From: Streptomyces sp. NBC_01485
GTDB taxonomy: Bacteria > Actinomycetota > Actinomycetes > Streptomycetales > Streptomycetaceae
Assembly (NCBI RefSeq): GCF_036227125.1
Contig: NZ_CP109435.1
Span: forward strand, 8,308,001-8,372,000
Direction of reading: 5' to 3'
Length of the DNA stretch: 64,000 bases
Part shown: piece by piece, positions 1 through 7,943 of the stretch
Numbering within the stretch: position 1 is the stretch's first letter
Layout of the letters: each line of letters begins with the position of its first letter
The notes under the pieces: generated by a model
Told to the model about the DNA's origin: nothing
Databases searched by the model: none
What the model saw: the letters and a program-made list of their open reading frames with translations, nothing else
Made by a program: the position numbers and the translations under genes

Positions 1-240
1 CAGTTGCGCGAGCATCGCGTCGAGGTCGCGGACCCGGAAGTTGAGCATGGACTGCTGGGCGCGGGACCCGAAGTAGTCCGTCTCGGACTCGAACGTCGCG
101 AACACCGTCGGCCCGGCTCCCTGACGCCACAGGCCATGCTCATCGGCGTCCAGGCCCAGGCAGTCGCGGTACCACGCGCCCAGGGCCGCCGGGTCTGCGG
201 CCCGCATGAAATATCCACCGATTCCCAGCACACGTTCCAT
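1..240 (-). CDS. VOC family (glyoxalase-like) protein, 3' end outside window
   Basis: The N-terminal 80 residues are present and the C terminus runs off the left edge. The start is the ATG at 238-240 on the minus strand. The protein opens MERVLGIGGYFMRAADPAAL and continues with AWYRDCLGL, the usual first beta-alpha motif of vicinal-oxygen-chelate domains. It then has an F-x-T-F strand and the phrase MLNFRVRDLDAML seen in bleomycin-resistance/glyoxalase-like proteins. Metal ligands and substrate cannot be judged from half a domain. It is divergent from the secreted protease gene across a 215-bp spacer. Family assignment is fairly secure; function is unknown. Confidence 0.8.
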   Translation of the reverse strand, partial: MERVLGIGGYFMRAADPAALGAWYRDCLGLDADEHGLWRQGAGPTVFATFESETDYFGSRAQQSMLNFRVRDLDAMLAQL

Positions 241-339
241 GCCGCCATCGTGCCAGGACGGCGATCGACAGGGTCGGCACCACACCATCGCCCGCCTCAC
301 CCACCCTCCCCGTCTCCGTCGCGGGGGAACTCCGCGGGT

Positions 340-403
340 CTGTAACAGCCGTCCATCGTTTCCGATCGACGGCGGTGACACGACGGCCGGGCCACTGTTA
401 CAC
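340..403. promoter_or_regulatory. Nested inverted repeats in divergent promoter region
   Basis: TGTAACAG (341-348) recurs inverted as CTGTTACA (395-402). Each lies in a near-palindromic 9-mer of the form CTGTWACAS, about 55 bp apart (five helical turns). Between them, GCCGTCCATCG (348-358) and CGATCGACGGC (363-373) form an 11-bp inverted repeat with one mismatch. This layout fits operator sites for a dimeric regulator acting on the protease and/or VOC genes. No regulator is identified. Confidence 0.4.
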
Positions 404-455
404 GCCGTTGGTTTCTTGGCGCACGTTCCACTTCCCCTGAGCGAAATGAGGAGCT

Positions 456-1913
456 GTGCGTACGAGATACAGCCTGACCAGGCTGGCGCTCACGGCGACG
501 GCCACCGGCGTGCTGGCGTTGAGCGCGCCGGCCGTCGCCCTGGCGGCGGCGGTCACCGGCCCGACGCCCGTGTCCCCGGCCCCGTCCCCGGGTTCGGTCA
601 CCGCCCTGGACACGTCCGCCACGAAGTCGACGCTCGTCGACATCCCCGAGAAGAGCCCGGTGACCGCGTCCCAGTGGGCCGACGTCACCAAGCTCGCCAA
701 GCAGCGGCACGCCCTGGTCACGCTGTACGACCAGGGCACCAAGAAGCCCGTGATCGTGCTTCCGGCGGACACGCCCACGACCCAGCGGGTGTCCACGCTG
801 TCCGTGGGGGACGACGCCGCCTCCGGTGACCCCGCCTCCGGTGACTCCGCCTCCGGTGACTCCGCCTCCTCCACCTCCGCCACGGTCTCCGGCGTCAAGG
901 CCGAGGTCAAGGTCAGCAAGTTCACGACCAAGCGGATCGACCAGATCTCCAACACCCTCACGGCCCGCAAGTGGGACCAGAACGCCGTGCGTTACGGGTT
1001 CGCGGTCCACTACGACGCCAAGACCGACAAGGTCGCCTTCGTGTCCGACGCGCCCCAGGACGTGACGGACGCGGCCAGGAAGACCTTCCCGGCGGACGTC
1101 GAGGTGATCGAGGGGCACGTCAAGCCCCTGCAGGTCGACCGGTTCCTGGACGTCCCGGCGTACTACTCCGGGCTCTCGCTCATCAACACCAACGGCGGGC
1201 TCTGCACGGCCGGCCCCGCCTTCTGGTCCTACCCGGACGGTGCCGAGCACTACACGGCCAAGATGGTCACCGCCGCGCACTGCGGATCGGTCAGCTCGCT
1301 CTTCCACAACTACAAGTGGAACCGCGGTTATGTGGGCACGGTCGACCACCGCGACACCGGGTCGGACACCGAGGACATCATGTACAGCCACAACATCGGT
1401 GACGGTGACGGCGGGTGCTCGCACGGCGAGATCCGCTGCTACAGCTACCACATGTTCACGGGCGGCACCTCGACGAGTTCGTCCGATGCCGCGGTGGTGT
1501 CCTGGCAGGAGCCGGAGGTGGGCGACACCGGTCTCCACGTCAGCGGGCAGACCACCTACCAGTGGGGCGGAAACGTCGTCACGAACACCAACTTCCGGAC
1601 CTGCTACAAGAACACCGACGTCTGCATCAGGAACGGCGGCTTCCTGATGCGGCACTACAACAACGGGTGGGACAACAAGACGGCCCAGCCGGGCGACTCC
1701 GGCGGCCCCATCTACAAGGACAAGACCGACTTCACCGGCGCGAGGGACGCCTGGCCGGTCCAGGTCATGGGCATCGTCTCGGGCGGCTACAGCGAGTGCG
1801 ACCGCTGCAGCAACCACCCCGTCAACTACACCGTGGGCATCGACATCGAGTGGGTCCGCATCGCGTCCAACAACTACGAAATCATGACCTATCAGAACCG
1901 CAACGGCTTCTAG
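456..1913 (+). CDS. Secreted trypsin-like (S1/PA clan) serine protease with propeptide
   Basis: 485 residues. The GTG start follows a GAGGAG ribosome site at short spacing. Residues 1-31 form a Sec signal peptide (arginines, then an LALTATATGVLALSAPAVA core ending in AAA). A low-complexity ASGDPASGDSASGDS stretch near residue 125 lies in the presumed propeptide. The protease domain follows from about residue 240: His275 in VTAAHCGS, Asp307 in the DTEDIM segment as the likely acid, and nucleophile Ser415 in PGDSGGPIY. Paired cysteines around these motifs suggest disulfides, as expected outside the cell. It is probably an exported degradative protease; substrate is unknown. A strong hairpin follows the stop codon. 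Confidence 0.9.
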   Translation: MRTRYSLTRLALTATATGVLALSAPAVALAAAVTGPTPVSPAPSPGSVTALDTSATKSTLVDIPEKSPVTASQWADVTKLAKQRHALVTLYDQGTKKPVIVLPADTPTTQRVSTLSVGDDAASGDPASGDSASGDSASSTSATVSGVKAEVKVSKFTTKRIDQISNTLTARKWDQNAVRYGFAVHYDAKTDKVAFVSDAPQDVTDAARKTFPADVEVIEGHVKPLQVDRFLDVPAYYSGLSLINTNGGLCTAGPAFWSYPDGAEHYTAKMVTAAHCGSVSSLFHNYKWNRGYVGTVDHRDTGSDTEDIMYSHNIGDGDGGCSHGEIRCYSYHMFTGGTSTSSSDAAVVSWQEPEVGDTGLHVSGQTTYQWGGNVVTNTNFRTCYKNTDVCIRNGGFLMRHYNNGWDNKTAQPGDSGGPIYKDKTDFTGARDAWPVQVMGIVSGGYSECDRCSNHPVNYTVGIDIEWVRIASNNYEIMTYQNRNGF

Positions 1914-1960
1914 GGCCTGCTGCCCGGCCCCAGCCGCGTAGACCCACTCGCGGATCACCG

Positions 1961-1990
1961 GTCAACACCGGTCAACACCGGTCAACACCG
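1961..1990. repeat. Three tandem copies of a 10-bp unit
   Basis: GTCAACACCG occurs three times head to tail (1961-1970, 1971-1980, 1981-1990). A partial copy follows and a related one precedes. The array sits between the protease stop and its terminator hairpin. It does not look coding and its role is unknown. Confidence 0.8.
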
Positions 1991-1993
1991 GTC

Positions 1994-2030
1994 AGGGAGG
2001 GATGCCGCCCCCCATTCGGCATCCCTCCCT
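1994..2030 (+). terminator. Strong stem-loop terminator after protease gene
   Basis: A perfect 14-bp inverted repeat (AGGGAGGGATGCCG at 1994-2007, its complement at 2017-2030) has a 9-nt loop. It lies about 80 bp after the protease stop codon and 34 bp before the PTS gene start. There is no T tract, as is common for actinobacterial hairpin terminators. Confidence 0.75.
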
Positions 2031-2063
2031 TCCCCCTCCTCTCCTGCGCAACGGAGCTCGACC

Positions 2064-3290
2064 ATGCCTCGCTCGACCATGCCCCAAGACCCCCGGACCT
2101 CCCGCACGACGGCCCCCATGAACGAGAACGCATCGCCCGGCGAGCACGTCGGCATCAGGTTCGGTCGCTGGCTGGGCGGTGGCATCGCCTACATCGGGCC
2201 CATCGCCGCGGTGGGCGGCCTGCTGCTCGCCGCGGCCTATCTGATCAGCGGCTGGCAGATCAGCGTGACCGGGGCCAAGATGACGGAGCAGTCGTTCGCC
2301 TGGACCCACGCCGACAGCTGGGCCGCGCTGATGCTCCGCTCCGGCGTCTCGGCGCTCGGGTTCCTGGTCCCGGCCATCGCCGCGTACGTCGCCTACGGCA
2401 TGGCGGGCCGGCCGGCGCTGATTCCCGGAGTGGTCGGCGGGCTGGTCGCCATGGACGTGGAGAGCGGCTTCCTCGGCGGGCTGGCCGCCGGCCTCGTCGC
2501 CGGCGCGCTCACCGTGGCACTGGCGCGGATCCGTGTACCCCACGCGCTGCGCGACGTCTTCGACGACGTGGCCGTACCCCTGGTCTCCGCCCTGGTCGTG
2601 TCGGTCCTGATGTTCGCGCTGGTCAGGGAGTGGCTGGCCGACCTGGAGACCGGCATGAACGACATGCTGACCAGCCTGACGGAGGGCAGCGCCCTCGTGA
2701 TGGGCCTGGTGATCGGCGCGCTGGTCTGCTCCGACCTGGGTGGCCCGATCAGCAAGATCACGTTCGGTTTCGTCGCCGGCGGGATGAGCGTCGCCAACTC
2801 GTACAACCTGGGCCTCGTGGCCGCCATGGTGGCGGCCGGCATGGTTCCCGCGCTGGGCATGTCGCTGGCGACGATGGTGCGACGCAAGGCGTTCCGCCCC
2901 GCCGACCGGCAGTACGGCAAGGTCGCGTGGCTGCTGGGCCTGGCCGGGGTGTCCGAGGGCGCGATCCCCTTCGCGGCGGCCGACCCCCTGCGGGTGCTCC
3001 CGGCCTCCATGGCGGGCGGCGCGGTCACCGGCGTCCTGACGATGGCGTTCGGCAGCACGCAGAAGGCCCTGTACGGCGGGTTCTTCGCGGCCGGCGAGAT
3101 CGGCGGCCTGCTGCTCTACGTGGTGGCCGTCGCCGCGGGTGTCCTGGTCACGGCCGCGACGGCCGTCGCGCTCAAGAGCCTCGGCAAGCAGCCCGCGACG
3201 AGCACCGCGAGCCCCGCGGTCAAGGCCGGGGGCAAGGCTGGAGTCAAGACCCGGGTCAAGGCACGCCGGAAGGTCTCCCTGGCCCGCTGA
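2064..3290 (+). CDS. PTS fructose-family IIC membrane component, stand-alone
   Basis: 408 residues with about eight to ten hydrophobic segments. It resembles the EIIC domain of fructose-type phosphotransferase permeases: a GxxxxxYIAYGMAGRP-like early loop, VCSDLGGPISKITF (compare the family DxGGPxNK motif), and GVSEGAIPFAAADPLRVLP (the EGAIPFA signature before the sugar site). The C terminus is a short basic Ala/Lys tail. Fructose permeases of streptomycetes are usually IIABC fusions; here no IIA or IIB domain is fused or adjacent. It must borrow phosphoryl donors or act in another role. ATG 2064 follows a GGAG; ATG 2082 and 2118 are alternatives. Confidence 0.85.
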   Translation: MPRSTMPQDPRTSRTTAPMNENASPGEHVGIRFGRWLGGGIAYIGPIAAVGGLLLAAAYLISGWQISVTGAKMTEQSFAWTHADSWAALMLRSGVSALGFLVPAIAAYVAYGMAGRPALIPGVVGGLVAMDVESGFLGGLAAGLVAGALTVALARIRVPHALRDVFDDVAVPLVSALVVSVLMFALVREWLADLETGMNDMLTSLTEGSALVMGLVIGALVCSDLGGPISKITFGFVAGGMSVANSYNLGLVAAMVAAGMVPALGMSLATMVRRKAFRPADRQYGKVAWLLGLAGVSEGAIPFAAADPLRVLPASMAGGAVTGVLTMAFGSTQKALYGGFFAAGEIGGLLLYVVAVAAGVLVTAATAVALKSLGKQPATSTASPAVKAGGKAGVKTRVKARRKVSLAR

Positions 3291-3338
3291 GCACACCCGA
3301 CCACAGCGGGACGGATCGCGACGGATCAAGGAGCCGCC

Positions 3339-4016
3339 ATGTCTCCGGCCGAGGTAATGGAGGATCCGGAAGGGCCGGAAGGGCCGCGCGCAAAGCAGTC
3401 CGAGCAGTCCAACCAGTCCACGTCGTGCCGTCCACGGCTCCGCGCCCGGCTCGCCGCGATACCGGCCGTACTCCTCGGTCTCACCGTCGGCAGCCTCACC
3501 ATCGGCGGGGCGTTCTCCGCCCTCGCCCACGCCGCCGGGAACTGCGAGAACGGGCCCGGCCCGAGGCCCGCCGCCCAGTGCCCGGCGAAGCCGCCGGCGC
3601 GCGGACGGCAGCCGTCCCAGGTCTCCGACCAGCAGTGGCGTGGCGCCCTGGGCGCGGCCGACTTCTGGAACGCGCACGTCCCGGGACAGGCCTGGCCCGT
3701 CAGCCCGGACCCCCACGCACGAGGCTGGTACCCCGTCGAGACCGGTGCCCGGCCCGGTCACCAGCGGCACGCCATCTACTACGGGGGCGTCTTCCCGGAC
3801 CGGGAGCACCGGGTCCAGCACCTGGAGGAGTCCCATCACGTCCCGGCGAACCAGGCCAGCGGCTCGAACGACGTCTACCGCGAGTACGACGTCAACGCCC
3901 GGGCCGGCCACACCGCCCCCCGGGGCGCGGAACGCATCGTCCGCAACGTCCGCACCCACCACGTCTACGCGACGTTCGACCACTGCGGGTCATTCCACTA
4001 CCTGGGCCACTGGTAG
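3339..4016 (+). CDS. Secreted guanyl-specific ribonuclease (barnase/RNase Sa type)
   Basis: 225 residues. A long polar leader precedes a hydrophobic signal core at about residues 41-64 and an AHA-A cleavage-like site. The C-terminal part matches the microbial RNase N1/T1-barnase family. Glu182 (YREYDV), Arg195 and Arg199 (PRGAERIVR) and His215 (TFDHCG) reproduce the spacing of catalytic Glu, Arg, Arg and His in RNase Sa; in both, the last Arg and the His are 16 residues apart. Cysteines at the start of the mature domain and at 216 could form the conserved disulfide. The predicted action is extracellular cleavage of RNA after G. The barstar-like gene 54 bp downstream fits a toxin-inhibitor pair. 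The family call is an inference from motif spacing. Confidence 0.85.
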   Translation: MSPAEVMEDPEGPEGPRAKQSEQSNQSTSCRPRLRARLAAIPAVLLGLTVGSLTIGGAFSALAHAAGNCENGPGPRPAAQCPAKPPARGRQPSQVSDQQWRGALGAADFWNAHVPGQAWPVSPDPHARGWYPVETGARPGHQRHAIYYGGVFPDREHRVQHLEESHHVPANQASGSNDVYREYDVNARAGHTAPRGAERIVRNVRTHHVYATFDHCGSFHYLGHW

Positions 4017-4070
4017 CCGAAGAGGCCGCCTTTCCCCCTCACCACCTCCCTCACCACCAGGAGCGACGCA

Positions 4071-4454
4071 ATGACATCGACAGCTTCGACAGCTTCGACA
4101 GCTTCGACAGCTTCGACAGCATCGGCAGCATCAGCGGCGCCACCGGCGAAAGAGGTTCGCGGCAGTCACTGCCGTACCACCCTCGACCTCTTCGCCGAGT
4201 GGGCCGACGTACTCGACTTCCCGGACTACTTCGGGCACAACTGGGACGCCTTCGAGGAATGCCTGTTCACCGTGATCGAGTCGGTCGAGTCGGCTCAATC
4301 CGCCGAGTATGTCGGCCCCGTCACGGTCGTCGTCCGGGACGCCGCGCTGCTCCTCGTGGACGAGGAACCGCGGCAGCTCGCGACGTTCCTGGCGATCGTC
4401 GACACCGTGGGCAAGGAGGGCCGCTTCACGCTCAAGGCCGGTCCGGAAGCGTGA
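4071..4454 (+). CDS. Barstar-family ribonuclease inhibitor
   Basis: 127 residues, cytosolic (no signal peptide). After a Thr-Ala-Ser repeat tail, residues from about 40 carry the barstar core: LFAEWADVLDFPDYFGHNWD followed by AFEECL. It corresponds to the barstar helix and loop that plug the RNase active site (YYGENLDALWDCL in barstar). The ATG follows AGGAG with 8-nt spacing. It lies directly downstream of the guanyl-RNase gene and probably shields the producer cell from unfolded or retained RNase. Its 3' end overlaps the convergent sensor kinase gene by 23 bp. Confidence 0.9.
   Translation: MTSTASTASTASTASTASAASAAPPAKEVRGSHCRTTLDLFAEWADVLDFPDYFGHNWDAFEECLFTVIESVESAQSAEYVGPVTVVVRDAALLLVDEEPRQLATFLAIVDTVGKEGRFTLKAGPEA
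4081..4116. repeat. Four tandem 9-bp units in the barstar 5' coding end
   Basis: CAGCTTCGA is repeated four times and encodes the (T-A-S)n N-terminal tail. Variable-length tails of this sort change by slippage and are unlikely to affect the inhibitor core. Confidence 0.85.
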
Positions 4455-5646
4455 GCACCGCCTCCGCCCCGCCCTCGGGATGGTTGCGGAAGGTCAGGTC
4501 GGCGTCCAGGACACGGGCCTGGCCGACCGCGATCGTGAGGCCCAGACCGGTTCCGGCGCCCGGCGCGGTCGTACGGAAGCGCTGGGGTCCGGAGGTGTGC
4601 AGGACCGCGAAGAGGTCGGGCGGGAAGCCCTTGCCGTGGTCGCGGACGCGGACGACCGGCCCGTCGACCTCGACCTCGACCGGCGGGGCGCCGTGCCGGA
4701 GCGCGTTGGCGGCCAGGTTGGTGAGGATCCGCTCGACGCGCCGCGGGTCCGTCGTCACCACCGTGTCGGCCACCACCCGTACCTCCACTCCCTCCAGCCC
4801 GGCCACCGCCCGCCGGGCCATCGCGCTGACCTGCCGCTGCTCCGTCTCCAACGTCGCGACCTGCGCGTCCATGCGGGCCACCTCCAGCACGTCCTCGACC
4901 AGCCCGCGCAGGTTCTGCACGGCGCGCTCGACCAGGTCCGAGGCCGGGCCGGGCGGCAGCAGACCGACCGCCGCCGACATGCCGGCGACCGGTGTGCGCA
5001 GTTCGTGTGCGATGTCGGCGGTCACCCGGCGTTCGGCCTCCAGCCGGGCGCCGAGCGCGTCCGCCATGGTGTTGACGGACGCCGACAGGCGGGCGATCTC
5101 GTCCCGGCCGTCGGGCGGGACCCGGGCGTCGAGGTCGCCGTTCGCGATGCGTTCCGCGGTACGGGCCGCGGCCGTGGCCCGGCGGCCCATCCGCACCCCG
5201 AGGAACAGGCCCGCCAGGGACACCAGGACCGTGGCGGTCGCGCCCACCGCGAGCAGCGTCCGGTCCAGCGAGGCCAGCGACCGCGTCTCCCGCGCGTAGG
5301 ACTGCGACAGCGCGAGCACCTCGCCGTCGGAGACCCGGCTGGCCGCCCACAGCACCGGGCGGCTGCCGCTGCGCAGGTAGGTCACACGGACACCGCTCTG
5401 CACGGACTTCGCCACCGGGCCGGGCAGGTTCGGCGGGTTGATCCGCGCCGGGGACTTGCGGGCGGCCGCGTAGTCGTATGCCGCACTCAGCAACTGCTGG
5501 TCCAACTCGGAGCGAGCCGTGGCGAGTTGGTTGGCGGCGGTGATGTGGTGGACCAGGACGCCGACCGCGGCCGCCACCGCCACGGCCGCCGCGGCGACGG
5601 CGAGGGCGACCTTCGTGCCGACGGTCACGGCCTTGGGCCGCCTCAT
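4432..5646 (-). CDS. Membrane sensor histidine kinase (CseC-like)
   Basis: 404 residues. A transmembrane helix near residues 10-32 is followed by a short extracytoplasmic sensor of about 100 residues and a second helix near 130-155. HAMP follows (RRATAAARTAERIANGDLDARV), then the HisKA phosphoacceptor ADIAHELRTPV. The HATPase motifs are N (NLAANALRHG), G1 (VRDHGKGF) and G2 (GAGTGLGLTIA). The ATG overlaps the response regulator stop codon by 4 bp, so the two are translationally coupled. The upstream lipoprotein gene completes a CseA-B-C-like order, known in streptomycetes to sense cell-envelope stress; that role is inferred here, and no sigE lies next to it. Confidence 0.92.
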   Translation of the reverse strand: MRRPKAVTVGTKVALAVAAAAVAVAAAVGVLVHHITAANQLATARSELDQQLLSAAYDYAAARKSPARINPPNLPGPVAKSVQSGVRVTYLRSGSRPVLWAASRVSDGEVLALSQSYARETRSLASLDRTLLAVGATATVLVSLAGLFLGVRMGRRATAAARTAERIANGDLDARVPPDGRDEIARLSASVNTMADALGARLEAERRVTADIAHELRTPVAGMSAAVGLLPPGPASDLVERAVQNLRGLVEDVLEVARMDAQVATLETEQRQVSAMARRAVAGLEGVEVRVVADTVVTTDPRRVERILTNLAANALRHGAPPVEVEVDGPVVRVRDHGKGFPPDLFAVLHTSGPQRFRTTAPGAGTGLGLTIAVGQARVLDADLTFRNHPEGGAEAVLTLPDRP

Positions 5647-6356
5647 GTGCGCAGCTTGTAGCCGAAGCCGCGCACCGTCTCGATCCGTTCCCGGCCGATC
5701 TTGGCGCGCAGCCGCTGCACATGGACGTCCACGACCCGGGTGTCGCCGGACCAGGCGTAGTCCCACACCCGCTCCAGGAGCAGATCCCGGGTGAACACCA
5801 TCCCGGGCGAGGTGGTGAACTCCCGCAACAGCTTCAGCTCGGTCGTGGTCAGGGAGAGGGACTGCTCGCCCCGGCGTACGGCCAGCGTCACCGGGCAGAA
5901 GAGCAGGTCCCCGAAGCGGAGCGGAGCGGCCGTCGCGGACGGCGCGGGTGCCGCGGTCGTCGCGCTCGTCGTGGGTGTCGCGGTCGTCTCGACGGGTGCC
6001 ACACGGCGCAGCAGACAGCGGATCCGGGCGACCAGCACCGGGCCGTCGAACGGCTTGGTCACGTAGTCGTCGGCGCCCGCCTCCAGGCCCATCACCACGT
6101 CCACCGGGTCGTTGCGGGCCGAGATCAGCAGCACCGGCACGCCCGACTCCTCGCGGATACGGCCGGCCAGGCTCACGCCGTTGAGCCCCGGCAGCATGAT
6201 GTCGAGCACGGCCAGGTCGGGCCTGTGCTCCCGGAACATGTCGAGCCCGGTCACGCCGTCGGCCGCCGTACGGACGCGGTACCCCTGCGCCTCCAGCGTG
6301 AGCCGGGTGGCCTCGCGGATCATCTCGTCGTCCTCGACCAGCAGGATGTCGTGCAT
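5643..6356 (-). CDS. OmpR/PhoB-family response regulator (CseB-like)
   Basis: 237 residues. The receiver domain opens with an acidic pocket (LLVEDDEMIREATRL) and has the phosphoacceptor Asp in LAVLDIMLPG and a Lys in YVTKPF. A linker of about 25 residues rich in Ala, Thr and Pro follows. The C-terminal winged helix contains FTRDLLLERVW and VVDVHVQRLRAKIG. The early residues DDEMIREATRLTLEAQGY closely resemble CseB. The gene lies 42 bp downstream of the lipoprotein gene and overlaps the kinase. It is probably activated by the partner kinase and regulates a cell-envelope promoter. Confidence 0.93.
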   Translation of the reverse strand: MHDILLVEDDEMIREATRLTLEAQGYRVRTAADGVTGLDMFREHRPDLAVLDIMLPGLNGVSLAGRIREESGVPVLLISARNDPVDVVMGLEAGADDYVTKPFDGPVLVARIRCLLRRVAPVETTATPTTSATTAAPAPSATAAPLRFGDLLFCPVTLAVRRGEQSLSLTTTELKLLREFTTSPGMVFTRDLLLERVWDYAWSGDTRVVDVHVQRLRAKIGRERIETVRGFGYKLRT

Positions 6357-6398
6357 GGGCGTCCTCTTCAGATGGGCAACGTTGTCAGGGCTTCGTCG

Positions 6399-6866
6399 TC
6401 AGGGCTTCGGGACATGCAGGCGCACGCTGCTCACGTCCTCCGCCCAGTGGGGCGCCGCCGCGCCGACGGGGGTGACGGACGCCCGGCTGTAGTACGCCGC
6501 GTACTGGCGCTTCACCAGCCCCTCGAACACGATCGTGACCGCGTAGTCGGGGTAGTCCCCGTGGGGGCAGCCCGACCGGCAGGGCAGGTCGAGCACGCTG
6601 CCGGTGCCGGTGGCCCGGGGCGAGCCCCAGTTCTGCCACTTCACGCCCCACAGAACGGTGTGGCCGGTCAGGTCCAGCCCGTCCGGGTGCTGCCAGGCGA
6701 GGGACTTCCAGTCGAGTACGTACACCGGTCCCGACCACGGGATCCGGGACGGGGCCGGACCCTCGACCCGTATCCCGCTCCCGCCGCCCGCCGCGCCGCA
6801 CCCGGTCAGGCAGGCCAGCAGACAGGCGGTGAGCGAGGCGCGGAGCGCCGAACGACGAAGTGCCAT
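6399..6866 (-). CDS. Small secreted lipoprotein (CseA-like position)
   Basis: 155 residues. The signal peptide is type II: basic start (MALRRSALR), hydrophobic core, then lipobox LTGC with Cys at about residue 23. The mature part has no recognised fold; it contains two closely spaced cysteines (PCRSGCPHG) and a C-terminal strand-rich stretch. The ATG has a purine-rich GGGGGAAA upstream. As first gene of the lipoprotein-regulator-kinase operon it sits where CseA does, a lipoprotein that dampens the Cse system. Functional equivalence is inferred from position, not from clear similarity. Confidence 0.75.
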   Translation of the reverse strand: MALRRSALRASLTACLLACLTGCGAAGGGSGIRVEGPAPSRIPWSGPVYVLDWKSLAWQHPDGLDLTGHTVLWGVKWQNWGSPRATGTGSVLDLPCRSGCPHGDYPDYAVTIVFEGLVKRQYAAYYSRASVTPVGAAAPHWAEDVSSVRLHVPKP

Positions 6867-6989
6867 GCCCGTTTCCCCCGTGCGACGAATGATTCCGTCT
6901 GAATCGTGCATGTCGTGACATGAACCCTGGGTTAACTCGGCCCGTGATTTCCGCAACAGCAACCACGGGCCGCAATCGCGCATCAGGGA

Positions 6990-7847
6990 TCAGAAGCCGC
7001 CCTTGAGGAACTCGTCGTCGGATGTGGTGGACGTGGTGGTGACGTTGTAGCGGTCGCCGCCCGCGTCCCGGTTGCCCTGGGCGTGGTTGTACTGGACCTT
7101 GAAGAGGTAGGTGCCGGGGTTCAGCGTGACTCCCGACTTCAGGGTGACCACGTAGTCCACCTCGCCACCGCTCGCGGCGGAGGACACCGACACCTGGTCG
7201 CCCAGGGAGGTCCAGGTGCCGGTGCTGACGACTCCGCCGGTCTGGATGATCTTGACGACCACCTTGAGGCTGCTGAGGGACTTCGTGGACTTCACGGTGA
7301 TGACGCTCTGGTCCCAGTAGGCGTTGTTGTCCGCCGAGTCCACGCTGCCGTCGGACCAGAGGTAGCCGGTCGACGCCTTCTGCGGGGAGGTCGTCTGGTG
7401 CGACCCCGTGTCCGGGGTGTTGGCGGTCGTACCGCTGTCACCACCGGTCGTACCGGAACCGCCGGAGCCGGACCCTCCGCCGGACGTGCCGCCGCCGGAG
7501 CCGGGGAGCAGGGCGCCGCCGGCGGTCTTGTCCTGCTTCGTCTCGGCCGGCGCGCTCGAGTGCGCGGCGGCGCTCGGTACGCCGCTGCCGTCCGCGGCGC
7601 CCTTCTCCTTCGTGCCGGCCTTCTTCGCGGAGGCCGTGGTCGCCTTCTCGGGGCCGCTGCTCCAGTCGATCCGGGAGACGATCGCCGTGGCCCCGACGAG
7701 CACCAGGACCACGGCCACGGAGCCGCCGATGGCGTTCCAGACCCTGCGGCCGGGCAGGAACCCGCGCAACGGCGTCCGCGCCTTACGGGCGAACAGTTCG
7801 GCGAACTCGCTGTCCGAGCGGGTCGGTCGATCGGGGGTCTGCGGCAT
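6990..7847 (-). CDS. Single-pass membrane protein with extracellular beta domain
   Basis: 285 residues, no named family recognised. A basic cytoplasmic N terminus of about 37 residues precedes one transmembrane helix (SVAVVLVLVGATAIVS). A low-complexity Gly/Ser/Thr/Lys linker runs from about 65 to 150. The C-terminal domain (about 150-270) is strand-rich and reads like a beta sandwich (ITVKSTKSLSSLKVVVKII, YVVTLKSGVTLNPGTYLFKV, GDRYNVT). Type II topology would expose this domain outside. The gene lies 96 bp downstream of the beta-helix ATPase gene on the same strand, so it may be the last gene of the effector operon. A wall or effector-associated role is a guess. Confidence 0.7.
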   Translation of the reverse strand: MPQTPDRPTRSDSEFAELFARKARTPLRGFLPGRRVWNAIGGSVAVVLVLVGATAIVSRIDWSSGPEKATTASAKKAGTKEKGAADGSGVPSAAAHSSAPAETKQDKTAGGALLPGSGGGTSGGGSGSGGSGTTGGDSGTTANTPDTGSHQTTSPQKASTGYLWSDGSVDSADNNAYWDQSVITVKSTKSLSSLKVVVKIIQTGGVVSTGTWTSLGDQVSVSSAASGGEVDYVVTLKSGVTLNPGTYLFKVQYNHAQGNRDAGGDRYNVTTTSTTSDDEFLKGGF

Positions 7848-7943
7848 GGAGCGGGTCCTTAGGAGAGTGAGTCTCGTGGAGGCTTGGGGTTTTCAGGAGT
7901 TCGGGGCTTGCTACTTCGGGGCTCATGGGGCGCGTTCGGCGTC

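Noticed and set aside
456..1913. Secreted protease as the T7SS mycosin
   Set aside because: Mycosins are S8 subtilases with a C-terminal membrane anchor. This is a trypsin-like protease with no anchor and lies 25 kb away in another operon.
1961..2030. Possible CRISPR or integration site after the protease gene
   Set aside because: The repeat is only 10 bp with no spacers or adjacent integrase; the neighbouring inverted repeat fits a terminator.
1415..5299. A very long open frame on the plus strand through the protease, PTS and RNase genes
   Set aside because: It is a GC-rich out-of-frame reading with Arg/Pro/Gly-heavy nonsense; the true genes in other frames have clear family motifs.
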